Counted from the first letter of the stretch, positions 33,234 to 42,523 are shown. The stretch: DNA of 64,000 nucleotides from G965207125 sp965207125 (GCA_965207125.1 OZ242263.1:62001-126000), one strand, 5' to 3'. The notes: generated by a model from the sequence alone, not told the origin. Numbers and translations: made by a program.

Positions 33234-34078
33234 AGCCATCCGCAACAATGTTTAACATCCTAAGTCACGCCGTTTTAATCATCGGCGCGGTGCTGGTTTG
33301 TTTTCCGGTGTGGATGGTGGTGGTGGCTTCTACCCATCCCCCTGAGGCATTGGCGATCAATCCCATTCCGATGTGGTTTGGGGACAGATTTATTGAAAAT
33401 TACCACCAGCTTTTATTCTTAGGTATTGGTGAGGCGGGGGGAATTCCGCTATGGCTGATGTTGGGCAACAGTCTGGTGATGGCCCTTGGGATCACGATTG
33501 GCAAAGTTTTGGTGTCGATTATGGCCGCCTTTGCGATTGTCTATTTTCGGTTTCGGTTTCGGATGACGTGTTTCTGGCTGATTTTCCTCACGCTGATGCT
33601 GCCGGTTGAGGTGCGGATTCTGCCGACTTATGACGTGGTGGTTAAATTAGGGCTGCTGAACAGCTATGTTGGGCTTTGTGTGCCGTTGATCGCATCCGCC
33701 ACAGCAACCTTTCTTTTCCGTCAGTTTTTCATGACTATTCCGGCAGAGCTGGTTGAATCAGCGAAGATGGATAGGGCCGGCGCGTTGGAGTTTCTGCGCG
33801 ATATTTTATTGCCTCTGTCCCGAACTAATATCCTCGCGTTGTTTATCATTCTCTTTATCTATGGGTGGAATCAGTATCTCTGGCCCCTGATTATCACGAC
33901 TGATGTTGAATACACCACGATCATGATGGGGATTCAGCGTATGGTCAATTCAGGCGAATCTTTTCCGGTCTGGCATCTGATCATGGGGAGTATGGCGTTG
34001 GCGTTACTGCCGCCGGTAGCGGTTGTATTGCTGTTGCAACGCTTTTTTGTCAAAGGTCTAATTGATAGTGAGAAATAA
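33230..34078 (+). CDS. ugpE: ABC transporter permease, UgpE-like
   Basis: A 282-residue permease with six helices. The EAA loop is ESAKMDRAGALEFLRDILLP near residue 183. The PTYDVVVKLGLLNSY motif before it is characteristic of MalG/UgpE permeases. It pairs with the UgpA-like subunit encoded upstream (four-base overlap). The ATPase gene starts two bases after its stop. Confidence 0.9.
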   Translation: MKPSATMFNILSHAVLIIGAVLVCFPVWMVVVASTHPPEALAINPIPMWFGDRFIENYHQLLFLGIGEAGGIPLWLMLGNSLVMALGITIGKVLVSIMAAFAIVYFRFRFRMTCFWLIFLTLMLPVEVRILPTYDVVVKLGLLNSYVGLCVPLIASATATFLFRQFFMTIPAELVESAKMDRAGALEFLRDILLPLSRTNILALFIILFIYGWNQYLWPLIITTDVEYTTIMMGIQRMVNSGESFPVWHLIMGSMALALLPPVAVVLLLQRFFVKGLIDSEK

Positions 34079-34080
34079 CA

Positions 34081-35112
34081 ATGGCAAAACTTAATCTAAA
34101 TGAAGTGAACAAGGTCTACGCGGGCAGTGTTAAGGCCCTCGATGATATATCGATGACGATTGCCGATGGTGAGTTCATGGTGATTATCGGGCCGTCAGGA
34201 TGCGGAAAATCGAGCCTTTTACGCGTGATTGCTGGTCTTGAGACGATCACCGAAGGTGATTTGCTGATCGATGATGTTAGGGTCAATGATCAAGAACCCG
34301 GCGACCGCGACCTAGCGATGGTGTTTCAGTCTTACGCACTTTATCCCCATATGACTGTTTATGGCAATATGGCTTATGGGTTAAGGAGGCGCGCGCTGAA
34401 TAAATCTGAAATTAATACGCGGATTATGGAAGTGGCCGGAGTTTTGCGCCTTGAGGAATTTCTTACTCGCAAACCGGCGCAGTTGAGTGGTGGACAAAGG
34501 CAACGTGTGGCGATGGGGCGCGCTATTGTTCGGAATCCAAAGGCGTTTCTGCTCGATGAACCTCTATCCAATCTAGATAGCAAGTTAAGAGCGCATATGC
34601 GCGGTGAGTTAAAGATGCTGCATGACCGCTTGGGCGCGACTTTTATCTATGTAACCCACGATCAAACCGAGGCTATGGCGCTCGGAAATCGGATCACCGT
34701 GATGAACGAGGGCAAGATAGAGCAAATCGGCAAACCCTTAGATCTCTATCATAGGCCGGCCAATTTGTTTGTCGCGCGCTTCATCGGCAATCCGGGGATG
34801 AATATTGTCGATCGCACGCGGCTTAATCAAGGGACGGGCTATTTTGGCTTTCGCCCTAGCGATGCTTCGGTTGATCACGCAAAGAAAAAACCAGAAGGCG
34901 CTGGAACACGTTTTTCAGGCGTCCTCACCCGCATCGAGTGTCTGGGATTGGATAACTTTATCTATCTTTTACTTGATCAAAACGCCGAAGATGATGGTAT
35001 TTGTGTGAAAATAGATGATGTATCTGGGTTCTCGGTGGGTGATTCTTGCGTGATCACGCCGAAAAAAGAGCTTTTGCTCGAATTTGATGCCGATGGCTTG
35101 CTGATCACATGA
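34081..35112 (+). CDS. ugpC: ABC transporter ATP-binding protein, UgpC-like
   Basis: A 343-residue MalK/UgpC-type ATPase. Walker A is GPSGCGKSS (near residue 37), the Q loop is VFQSYALYPHM, the signature is LSGGQRQRVAMGRA, Walker B is FLLDEPLSNLD, and the H loop is YVTHDQTEAM. The C-terminal 100 residues form the TOBE/OB regulatory domain. It energises import through the two upstream permeases. The stop overlaps the phosphodiesterase gene by four bases. Confidence 0.92.
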   Translation: MAKLNLNEVNKVYAGSVKALDDISMTIADGEFMVIIGPSGCGKSSLLRVIAGLETITEGDLLIDDVRVNDQEPGDRDLAMVFQSYALYPHMTVYGNMAYGLRRRALNKSEINTRIMEVAGVLRLEEFLTRKPAQLSGGQRQRVAMGRAIVRNPKAFLLDEPLSNLDSKLRAHMRGELKMLHDRLGATFIYVTHDQTEAMALGNRITVMNEGKIEQIGKPLDLYHRPANLFVARFIGNPGMNIVDRTRLNQGTGYFGFRPSDASVDHAKKKPEGAGTRFSGVLTRIECLGLDNFIYLLLDQNAEDDGICVKIDDVSGFSVGDSCVITPKKELLLEFDADGLLIT

Positions 35113-35852
35113 GCTATGATAACGCTGGAGTCTGTGCTCATCGTGGAGCCAGCGGACTTGCACCTGAAAATACTTTGTCCGCTTTTAATCTGGCGGCGCG
35201 ATCAGGGGTGAGATGGATAGAAACTGATTTATCTCTAATGGCGGACGGCACTTTGCTCGTTCATCACGATAAGCAGTTGGGGCGCTGTGTGGCTGGTGAT
35301 GCTGAGATCAGCATGCTGGGGTGGGAGGACGTCAAATCACGTGATGCTGGCAGTTGGTTCGATGAAACCTTCGCCGCAGAAACCCTCCTCACTTTACCAA
35401 TGCTGCTAGATTGGCAAGACGTAACAGGCGTCAATCTTAATCTTGAGATGAAATGCCATAACGATGATTATGTGGCGATGGCAAAATCTTTGGTGTCGAC
35501 GTTGGACAACGCATCGTCTGGTGAGGCATGCGAGAAATGGATCATTTCAAGTTTTAACGCAGCATTTTTAGGCATGATGCAGAAAAGCGCACCGCGCTAT
35601 CGCTTAGCATTGATCGCGCTTGAATTGCCTGAGAATTGGCAAGAACTGGCGAAAAACCTTAATCTTAAGGCGTTTCATCTCCACCATCGCGCTCTTGAAC
35701 GCAGCCATGTTGAAACTCTTCGTGCGTCTGGATTGAGGGTAGGGGTTTTTACCGTTAATGACGCAGAGGTTTTTCAGAGGCTAACCGATTGGGGCGTGGA
35801 TATGATTATGACTGATTATCCCGAAAATTTTATGCGAAACCAGCCCAAGTGA
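35109..35852 (+). CDS. ugpQ: Glycerophosphodiester phosphodiesterase, UgpQ-like
   Basis: A 247-residue cytosolic GDPD enzyme, hydrolysing glycerophosphodiesters to glycerol-3-phosphate and an alcohol. The catalytic motif HRGASGLAPENTLSAF lies near residues 11-26. The metal-binding ETDLSLMADG and HHD follow, and NLEMK lies mid-protein. The C-terminal GVFTVND and DMIMTDYP close the barrel. There is no signal peptide, as in UgpQ and unlike periplasmic GlpQ. Its four-base overlap with the ATPase gene ties it to the transporter operon. Confidence 0.92.
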   Translation: MSYDNAGVCAHRGASGLAPENTLSAFNLAARSGVRWIETDLSLMADGTLLVHHDKQLGRCVAGDAEISMLGWEDVKSRDAGSWFDETFAAETLLTLPMLLDWQDVTGVNLNLEMKCHNDDYVAMAKSLVSTLDNASSGEACEKWIISSFNAAFLGMMQKSAPRYRLALIALELPENWQELAKNLNLKAFHLHHRALERSHVETLRASGLRVGVFTVNDAEVFQRLTDWGVDMIMTDYPENFMRNQPK

Positions 35853-35864
35853 GCAGCTAATGTG

Positions 35865-37040
35865 CTAACAAGCCGCTCTTAATCTCTCAAATCCCAAACT
35901 GAGGTCAGTGATCAAGTCGTCGATGTCCTCTATACCGGCGTAGACCCGCATCAACGCGCCCTGCGGGGCTTCTGTGATGGTGCGTTTGATTGAGGATTGA
36001 GTCATCAGGCTTTTGCACCCGCCCCAGGACTGGCCAATATCGAAGAGGTCGAGATTATTGACCATCGCGTCAATGGCCTTATAAGGAATTTCGGGGCGGA
36101 AGGTGAATCCGAACAACCCGCAAGAACCGGTAAAGTCGCGGCTCCAGTGATGGTGCCCGGGGTGGCTTGGCAGGGCGGGATGGAGCATATCTAGAACTTC
36201 ACTCTGTTCTGAGAGAAACGATGCGATTGCAATGCCGTTTTGCTCTGATTGTTTGAGTCTTACCGCCATGGTCTTGATTCCCCGGGTTGCAAGATAGAGG
36301 TCATCGGGGGCGACGCATAATCCAAGGCGGCGGGCATAGCGGCGAATGGTTGTTGCGGTTTTGCCCGATGAGACAACGATGCCGATATTGACGTCTGAAT
36401 GTCCGTTGATGTATTTGGTTCCGGCTTCGATCACCACGTCTATATCGTGGCTTTTGGGATCAAAATGCAACGCTGTCCCCCAAGTGTTATCGCAAGCAAC
36501 AAGACATCCAGCCTGATGGGCCATAGCGGTGATTTTTGGGATATCTTGCATATCAAAAGTCAGGCTTCCGGGGCTTTCTATATAGACTAGCGAGGTTTTA
36601 TCGGTGACGAGTTTTTTTACCACATCTGCCTCAGCGGTTGGGTCATAATAGACAGGTTTTACGCCCATTTGCGGAAGGACTTGATCAGCAAAGATGCGTC
36701 CGGGTCCATAGAGGGAGTCGGGTAGCAAAACCTCATCTCCGGCCGTGGCAATCGCAGAAATACCCACATGGATAGCCGACAGGCCTGATGGAACAGAAAC
36801 GCAGTCATCCATGTCGTAAAGTGTGGCAACCGCGTGCTCAAAAGCATCAGAGGTTGGCGTACCGACGCGTCCATAGTCATATTTGCCTCGGCTATTACGG
36901 TAATCATCCAGAGTCTCTTGCGTGATGGTAGAGGCATGAAAGACTGGGCTTGTGACGGTGCTAAAATCATCACTCTTATGACTAGAGCCAAGAATGATTC
37001 TGGTGGCAGGATTCCATTGTGCTGTGTGCTTTTTGGCCAT
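35865..37040 (-). CDS. metC: Cys/Met metabolism PLP enzyme, cystathionine beta-lyase-like
   Basis: A 391-residue gamma-family PLP enzyme. Markers are RGKYDYGRVGTPT, the SGLSAIHVG stretch, DNTWGTALHF (Asp binding the PLP nitrogen), and the Schiff-base lysine in EAGTKYINGHSDVNIG. The GHSD after the lysine resembles cystathionine beta-lyases, which cleave cystathionine to homocysteine, pyruvate and ammonia. Exact substrate choice within this family is hard to read from sequence. It lies six bases after the sulfurtransferase gene and is the last gene of a cysK-sulfurtransferase-metC operon. Confidence 0.85.
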   Translation of the reverse strand: MAKKHTAQWNPATRIILGSSHKSDDFSTVTSPVFHASTITQETLDDYRNSRGKYDYGRVGTPTSDAFEHAVATLYDMDDCVSVPSGLSAIHVGISAIATAGDEVLLPDSLYGPGRIFADQVLPQMGVKPVYYDPTAEADVVKKLVTDKTSLVYIESPGSLTFDMQDIPKITAMAHQAGCLVACDNTWGTALHFDPKSHDIDVVIEAGTKYINGHSDVNIGIVVSSGKTATTIRRYARRLGLCVAPDDLYLATRGIKTMAVRLKQSEQNGIAIASFLSEQSEVLDMLHPALPSHPGHHHWSRDFTGSCGLFGFTFRPEIPYKAIDAMVNNLDLFDIGQSWGGCKSLMTQSSIKRTITEAPQGALMRVYAGIEDIDDLITDLSLGFERLRAAC

Positions 37041-37046
37041 CGTTTT

Positions 37047-37931
37047 TTATCCTTCGGTGCTGATGGGGCATTTTTTACGGTCAACCTGAGCAGAGCCCCA
37101 TTCAGACCAAGACCCGTCATACATTGAAACGTCATGCTTGTCGACCAATGCGAAACACAAAGCTAATCCGCAAGCGGTCACGCCAGACCCACAAGTGGTG
37201 ACGACGGGTTTTTGTATATCTATAGCCGCGTCCTCGATGAGTTTTTTGATCTCATGGGGTGGCTTGACATGGCCGGTGTGCGAATCAAGCAAAGTCATGA
37301 CTGGTAGATTGAGTGCGCCGGGCATATGCCCTGATTCCATTCCAGCGCGAGGTTCTTTGCTCTCACCGCTAAATCTGTTGAAAGGTCTTGCATCGACGAT
37401 TTGTGTCTTGCGTTGGTTAGGTGGGGTTGCGATCAGTTCCTGCATGGCCTCTAATGACATTAGCCGGGTGCTGGTTTCACGGGGAGCGGTCGCGCTGAAA
37501 TCGCCTTGGCCGTTGATTTGAGCGGCTCCTGATGCGGTTTTACCGCCGGCTTCGATCCATGCTTTTAGCCCGCCATTGAGCACTGAGATGCGTTCATGCC
37601 CGAAAAAGCGAAACATCCACCAAGCCCGGGCTGATGATAAAAATGGTGAGTTATCATAGACAATTAGATGATCATCATGATTGATCCCCAACTTCCGGGT
37701 CTCGCTTTCGAAATGCGCAGCATCTGGCATAGTGTGGGGCAGGGAGCTTGAAGAATCGGCAATCTCGTCGATATCAAAGAAAACTGCGCCATCGATATGC
37801 TCTTTGGCAAAAAGCGTTTTGCCATCCCGCCATATGTTAGGCAGAACGAAGGTGGCATCGATAAAAACAGCTTTACCTTGATCAGCCAAACTGATGGCTT
37901 CCGTTGCTTTGATCAGTACAGGGACGCTCAT
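37047..37931 (-). CDS. sseA: Sulfurtransferase (3-mercaptopyruvate/thiosulfate type)
   Basis: A 294-residue protein with two rhodanese domains. The first contains FIDATFVLP and FDIDEIADSSSSLPHTMP. The second holds the active-site loop TTCGSGVTACGLA with the catalytic cysteine near residue 240. The CGSGVTA loop is that of 3-mercaptopyruvate sulfurtransferases (CG[S/T]G[V/I]T), so SseA is favoured over thiosulfate rhodanese. ATG at 37931 is used; it overlaps the cysK stop by four bases. The context with cysK and metC indicates cysteine sulfur handling. Confidence 0.88.
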   Translation of the reverse strand: MSVPVLIKATEAISLADQGKAVFIDATFVLPNIWRDGKTLFAKEHIDGAVFFDIDEIADSSSSLPHTMPDAAHFESETRKLGINHDDHLIVYDNSPFLSSARAWWMFRFFGHERISVLNGGLKAWIEAGGKTASGAAQINGQGDFSATAPRETSTRLMSLEAMQELIATPPNQRKTQIVDARPFNRFSGESKEPRAGMESGHMPGALNLPVMTLLDSHTGHVKPPHEIKKLIEDAAIDIQKPVVTTCGSGVTACGLALCFALVDKHDVSMYDGSWSEWGSAQVDRKKCPISTEG

Positions 37932-38938
37932 GACTGCTCCAGCCATTCTGGCGTGGGTAGGTTCTTCTCGCGTAAAAATGTGGGATTCCAGATTTTCGAT
38001 TGATAACGCTGTCCACTGTCGCACAGGATTGTCACGATTGTTTTGCCCGGCCCCAATTCTCTGGCGAGGCGCACGGCGCCTGCGATATTGATGGCGGTAG
38101 AGCCACCGAACAGCAACCCTTCATATTGCAGGATTTCATAGATAAACGGCAAAGCTTCGGTATCGGGGATGCAGTATTGGGCGTCGATCAAGGCTTCGGC
38201 GAGGTTGTCGGTAATTCTGCCTTGTCCGATGCCTTCGCTGATCGAGGTGCCTGTGGCTTTTAATTCGCCGTACTGATAGTGGTGGTAAAGGGCTGAGCCT
38301 TCAGGGTCGGAGAGGGCGATGGTGATCTCGGGGTTTTGTTTCTTGAGAAACCGGCTGACTCCAGCGATTGTGCCGCCTGAGCCGACTGAGCAGGTGAACC
38401 CATCGATGCGTCCTTCGGTTTGTTGCCAGATTTCAGGGCCGGTTGATCGAAAATGTCCTTGCTGGTTAGCCACGTTGTCGAATTGGTTAGCCCAAACCAC
38501 GCTCTCTTTGTGCTTCTCTTGTATTTGATTGGCAATCGTTTCGGATTGGCGGACGTAATTACCAGGGTCTTTATAAGGTTTGGCGGGGACGAGGCGCAAA
38601 TCAACGCCTAAAAGCCGCAGCATATCTTTTTTTTCTTGGCTTTGGGTTTCGGGCATGACGATGACGGTTTTATAGCCCCTCGCATTGCCGCACATAGCGA
38701 GGCTGATTCCTGTGTTCCCAGCAGTGCCTTCGACGATAATCCCACCTTTTTTAAGTGCACCGCTAGCCTCGGCGTCTTCGATAATCGCTCTGGCGGCGCG
38801 ATCCTTGACCGAACCACCCGGATTCATAAATTCAGCCTTGCCGTAGATCTCACATCCTGTGGTCGCGCTCGCTCTATTGAGTCGGATAAGTGGTGTGTTG
38901 CCGATGGTTTCAAGAAATCCTTGATAGATTTGCGGCAT
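37928..38938 (-). CDS. cysK: Cysteine synthase A-like O-acetylserine sulfhydrylase
   Basis: A 336-residue fold-type II PLP enzyme. The Schiff-base lysine is in NPGGSVKDRAA (near residue 44). The glycine-rich phosphate loop reads SGGTIAG, and EGTAGNTGISLA binds substrate. It is about 20-30 residues longer than typical CysK, the extra sequence lying at the C-terminus (KIWNPTFLREKNLPTPEW). This extension resembles cysteine synthase-like proteins rather than minimal CysK, so cystathionine beta-synthase-like activity cannot be excluded. It is the first gene of the sulfur operon. Confidence 0.85.
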   Translation of the reverse strand: MPQIYQGFLETIGNTPLIRLNRASATTGCEIYGKAEFMNPGGSVKDRAARAIIEDAEASGALKKGGIIVEGTAGNTGISLAMCGNARGYKTVIVMPETQSQEKKDMLRLLGVDLRLVPAKPYKDPGNYVRQSETIANQIQEKHKESVVWANQFDNVANQQGHFRSTGPEIWQQTEGRIDGFTCSVGSGGTIAGVSRFLKKQNPEITIALSDPEGSALYHHYQYGELKATGTSISEGIGQGRITDNLAEALIDAQYCIPDTEALPFIYEILQYEGLLFGGSTAINIAGAVRLARELGPGKTIVTILCDSGQRYQSKIWNPTFLREKNLPTPEWLEQS

Positions 38939-39036
38939 GTTTCCCTCAATTATTTAGCGTTACTGCGCTAGCATAACATTGTCTTAAGGGATAAAAAAGG
39001 CTTTTCCAATGGGTATAAGACTGGCAATATGTGTTC

Positions 39037-39567
39037 ATGGCAAGGCTACTCATCCTTAGGCACGGGAAAACCGAACTGATATCCTCTTCAGGCAGAGATT
39101 TTGATCGCACATTGGTCGATCGTGGCAAACGCAATTCGGCTGAAGTCGCGCAGTATATCAAAGATCATCTGACTATCCCGGATAAGATCTTGGTATCGCC
39201 AGCGTCGCGTACGATGGAAACCATGCGATGTCTGGTAGCGGGGTGGGAAGAATCGCCCGAGGTTATCGTTGATAAGCGCATTTACGGCGCCACAGGTGAT
39301 CAGTTACTCGAGGTGATCAAGGATCATGGCGGGGATGCGGAGGCTGTTATGGTGATCGGTCATAACCCGGGGCTGATTATTTTGATTCATCTGCTGACGG
39401 CTGAGGGTGGCAACCTAACGAGGGTCGAACTTGGTGAATTTCCCACGGCGGCCCTCGCTGATATGCTTTTTGATCTTGAGACGTTTGATCACCTTGAACT
39501 CGAATCGGGTAAATTATTATCGTTATTGCGTCCAAAAGATTTAATCAAAACAATCAGAGAAGAATAG
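39037..39567 (+). CDS. sixA: Phosphohistidine phosphatase SixA-like
   Basis: A 176-residue histidine phosphatase. The catalytic LLILRHGKTEL lies at residues 4-14, with phospho-accepting His near residue 9. The second histidine is in VIGHNPGL. It has the short SixA form, not the larger phosphoglycerate mutase form. SixA dephosphorylates phosphohistidine in signalling phosphotransfer proteins. ATG at 39037 is preferred over the GTG two codons earlier. The unknown exported protein gene starts five bases after its stop. Confidence 0.82.
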   Translation: MARLLILRHGKTELISSSGRDFDRTLVDRGKRNSAEVAQYIKDHLTIPDKILVSPASRTMETMRCLVAGWEESPEVIVDKRIYGATGDQLLEVIKDHGGDAEAVMVIGHNPGLIILIHLLTAEGGNLTRVELGEFPTAALADMLFDLETFDHLELESGKLLSLLRPKDLIKTIREE

Positions 39568-39572
39568 ATCCT

Positions 39573-40844
39573 ATGATATTGAACAATTTAAAGGATACGG
39601 CAACAATCGTTGTCATGCTGATGACGGTCTGGCCGCTTTCCGCCTCTGCTGAAAATCGTATTCACCTTAGTGATGAGGTTTATCTGACGTATGAGAAAGG
39701 GATCCACGACCCTGAAACCATGGAGGCCGATATTAAAGGCGTTACATGGCACTTTACTGAAAATGACGAAATCGCACATATGAGAGCCGAGCAGGTTATT
39801 TTAGCCCACGCGTTTCTTCAAGATGATCAATTGGTTTTGATAGAAAATCTAACGATCAAGGGGGGTGTTGTTGAAACGGACGAAGCAATCGTATCTTTCG
39901 ATAAAATATCCTTCAAAAATATACCGATAGAAGAGGAGGTTTTTGAAAAAATTCTCCCAGAATTGCAGATAGATGGAAAGGATTGGGTCTCTGATTTGGT
40001 GACATTCTTTCGTTGGGATTCTGATAGCAAAGTTGTTGTGCATAATTTGGAGATCAAAGAACGAAGTTTTGGTCTTGTGATCGGGCTGGAATCTTTTGAG
40101 GTGGGGATAACTCCTCCGCTTCAATATATTATCAATCGCAGCATCGATGAATTTCCTGACGAGATCTATCACCATATAAACTTTAAGGATTTTGATATTT
40201 TCCTAGAGGAACGCAGTTCTGAAGCGGCCCAAGCCAAAGCGATTCTCGCTATTGCGGGTATTGATCGTATCTCGGCGGATATATCGGCTTCTAGTGAGTA
40301 TATAAAACAGGGTGAGGAATACCATCACAAAGGTGAAGGTGTTTTTAATATCAAGGATCTTGCTGAGGTCAATTTATCTATTCAGGATAAAATATTGGCT
40401 GAAGACATGCTCGAATTCATAGGTGAGGATATCGGCGAGTGGTTGTTGAACATTGACTTTCAAAATGTCTCCGAACAAGAAGAAAGCCTGCTCGATATGG
40501 ATGATGTTTGGATGGAAAAAGCGGTGATCACTGAAGCTGCAATGAGTTTCACCGATAGAGGCGCGCGCGGCTTGTTGCTGAATTTCGCTGTGGCCCAATC
40601 CGGTAGCAGCTGGGCTGAGATCGTACAACAGATCATGCTGGGGATGGAAATATCTCTCTCGGAAATGCCTGACTTGGCTGATTTGTTGCGGACTCCGCTA
40701 CGAAGTTTCCTGACCGACGGCGGGACGATCACCTTTGCGATGAAGCCGTTGATTCCGAGACCGTTCGATTCATATGCAGACGAGGACTATACGCCTCAGG
40801 AGGTTATAGAAAACCTTGGTGTTTCGGTGACCCATAGACCATAA
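39573..40844 (+). CDS. Exported protein of unknown function
   Basis: A 423-residue protein. An N-terminal signal peptide (hydrophobic residues 11-23, cleavage likely after ASA near residue 27) is followed by a long acidic region without transmembrane segments, rich in alternating beta-like strands. Repeated motifs such as FxIKDLAEV and VxNLEIKE suggest a beta-solenoid or lipid-transfer-like architecture, but that is only an impression. The C-terminal third contains SFTDRGARGLLLNFAVAQSG and a GGTITFAMKP strand. I do not recognise a family. It is five bases downstream of sixA, so probably co-transcribed. Confidence 0.7.
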   Translation: MILNNLKDTATIVVMLMTVWPLSASAENRIHLSDEVYLTYEKGIHDPETMEADIKGVTWHFTENDEIAHMRAEQVILAHAFLQDDQLVLIENLTIKGGVVETDEAIVSFDKISFKNIPIEEEVFEKILPELQIDGKDWVSDLVTFFRWDSDSKVVVHNLEIKERSFGLVIGLESFEVGITPPLQYIINRSIDEFPDEIYHHINFKDFDIFLEERSSEAAQAKAILAIAGIDRISADISASSEYIKQGEEYHHKGEGVFNIKDLAEVNLSIQDKILAEDMLEFIGEDIGEWLLNIDFQNVSEQEESLLDMDDVWMEKAVITEAAMSFTDRGARGLLLNFAVAQSGSSWAEIVQQIMLGMEISLSEMPDLADLLRTPLRSFLTDGGTITFAMKPLIPRPFDSYADEDYTPQEVIENLGVSVTHRP

Positions 40845-40848
40845 AAGA

Positions 40849-40923
40849 TGGCTCCCCAGGACGGATTCGAACCGCCGGCCAAGCGATTAACAGTCGCTTG
40901 CTCTACCGCTGAGCTACTGGGGA
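40849..40923 (-). tRNA. tRNA-Asn (anticodon GTT)
   Basis: A 75-base cloverleaf on the minus strand. The acceptor is TCCCCAG/CTGGGGA, the anticodon GTT sits in loop CTGTTAA, and the T-loop is TTCGAAT. CCA is encoded. Its 5' side faces the accessory region starting near 41000. Confidence 0.96.
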
Positions 40924-41214
40924 ACATCATCAAAGGTGTTAATGAAAATCGTCATCGGTTGCAAGAAAAATCGTCCGGCGTCCTGTGAGAACAGAACAAA
41001 CCGTGGAATACCAAGGGGCGAGAGCCCACACCCGCACTCTATTCGGGGCAAGTAAGGTTTTTAAAGGGATTATATACAATTTGCCCCAATATATAGCGTC
41101 TTTTCTTATCTGGAGAAATTGCAATCACCTGTTTTTATTGAGTAAAAATTTATTTAGCATGCTTGACAAATATCTATGAAACAGGCTAACGTCTCGCGAT
41201 TAGAGAGACTAACT

Positions 41215-41661
41215 ATGCCAAACAATACAATATCAGCATCTGAGATTGTGAGAAGATATAGAACGCCAGACACAGCCAGAATATTCTTTGAGGAACGGCG
41301 ATGGATGGATGGTGTAGAATGCCCCACTTGCGACAGCAAAGAGATAACACCGAGACTTAAGAGACGCGGCTATAGGTGCAGGGATTGCCGCCAAGATTTT
41401 ACCGTGAAAACAGGCACAATTTTTGAAGGTTCAAATATAACCTTAGATATTTGGTTGCTTGCTATGTATCAGGTTATAAGCGCGAGAAAAGGCGTTTCAA
41501 GCCTTCAGTTATCAAAAGAATTGGGCGTCTCACAAAAGACCGCTTGGTTTATGCTTCATCGCATCCGTGGGGCTTACAATAAAACGACAAAACCAGTGGG
41601 CATAGTTGAGAACGCCGAGACTTATATCGGGGGCCTCGATAAAAACAAACATTTCCCCTGA
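41215..41661 (+). pseudogene. Truncated IS1595-family (ISXO2-like) transposase
   Basis: The frame encodes 148 residues of an ISXO2/IS1595-type transposase, normally around 300. Visible are the zinc-binding CPTCDS ... YRCRDCRQDFTVKTGTIFEGS block, the helix-turn-helix SSLQLSKELGVSQKTAWFMLHRIR, and the start of the catalytic domain NAETYIGG. In this family that last motif normally reads D-E-T, so the first catalytic Asp is replaced by Ala, and the frame stops ten residues later (LDKNKHFP). The rest of the DDE domain is missing and no terminal inverted repeats were recognised. An in-frame ATG at 41176 is an alternative start. It is a dead insertion-sequence remnant. Confidence 0.8.
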
Positions 41662-41773
41662 ATGAGGGTAATGTAAAAATTCACACGCTAGACGGGCCAT
41701 CTTCACGGATTGTCGATTGAGTTATAAAAAAACTGATCAACTGAAATAGCAAAACTGATGGGGTAAAGAGGTT

Positions 41774-42523
41774 ATGGATTCTACTTTTGTCAAAGAAATC
41801 GAGAATATTCTGAAAACACCTAGCGGCAAGAAGCCTATCATTAAACAGGACTACAAGGCGTTCTTACGCAAATTGGACGCCGCAAGTGTGGATTTAATAC
41901 TGACAGACCCACCATACACCATCAGTCGAGATACTGGCTTTTCTAAGGTCAAAAATGGCGTTCAGCGGTTCGCCGTCTCAATGGACTTTGGCGACTGGGA
42001 TAAGAAGCAGATTGATCTGAAATCGCTTTGCCAAGAATCTTATAGGGTTTTGAGAAAAGGCGGAACGGCGATCGTTTGGTATGATCTTTGGAAAATCGGC
42101 GAGGTTCATGCGGCGATGGAAGCTGCTAAATTTAAGATGATTCGCTTGATTCAGTGGGAGAAAACCAACCCCGTGCCGCTGAACCAATCAGCTACTTACC
42201 TATCAAACAGTCGCGAGGTGGCCGTGGTTGGCGTAAAAGAAGGTAAACCGATCTTTAAAGGCAAATATCACAATGGCGTCTATCGCGCCCCGATACCGCG
42301 GCATAATGGCAAGCGAATCCATCCAACGCAAAAACCGCTAGACCTATTCACTGAATTGGTCGAGATGCATAGCAATAGTGGCGACTTAGTCATTGATCCT
42401 TTTGTTGGTAGTGGCACTACTGCGTCCGCCTCCTTGCGAACCGGCAGGCGGTTCTTAGGATGTGATATCGATCAGAAATATGTGAAATTGGCACAGGAAA
42501 GGATTCGTAATGACAGAAATTAA
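41774..42523 (+). CDS. DNA methyltransferase (N6-adenine/N4-cytosine, beta class) of a type II R-M system
   Basis: A 249-residue methylase. The catalytic motif IV TDPPY lies at residues 44-48. The AdoMet-binding motif I DPFVGSGTT is near residue 211, after HPTQKPLDL. This motif order defines the beta class of amino-methyltransferases. The start has an AGAGG ribosome site. Its 3' end overlaps by 14 bases the ATG of an HNH-endonuclease gene, so it is one half of a restriction-modification pair whose nuclease is now frameshifted. The recognition sequence cannot be read from the protein. Confidence 0.88.
   Translation: MDSTFVKEIENILKTPSGKKPIIKQDYKAFLRKLDAASVDLILTDPPYTISRDTGFSKVKNGVQRFAVSMDFGDWDKKQIDLKSLCQESYRVLRKGGTAIVWYDLWKIGEVHAAMEAAKFKMIRLIQWEKTNPVPLNQSATYLSNSREVAVVGVKEGKPIFKGKYHNGVYRAPIPRHNGKRIHPTQKPLDLFTELVEMHSNSGDLVIDPFVGSGTTASASLRTGRRFLGCDIDQKYVKLAQERIRNDRN

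Noticed and set aside
41054..41175. Terminal inverted repeat of the IS1595 remnant
   Set aside because: I looked for a matching inverted pair on both sides of the transposase and found none.
40849..41215. tRNA-Asn as the integration site of the accessory region
   Set aside because: The accessory genes lie on the 5' side of the tRNA, whereas integrases normally use the 3' end. No duplicated tRNA tail and no integrase gene were found.
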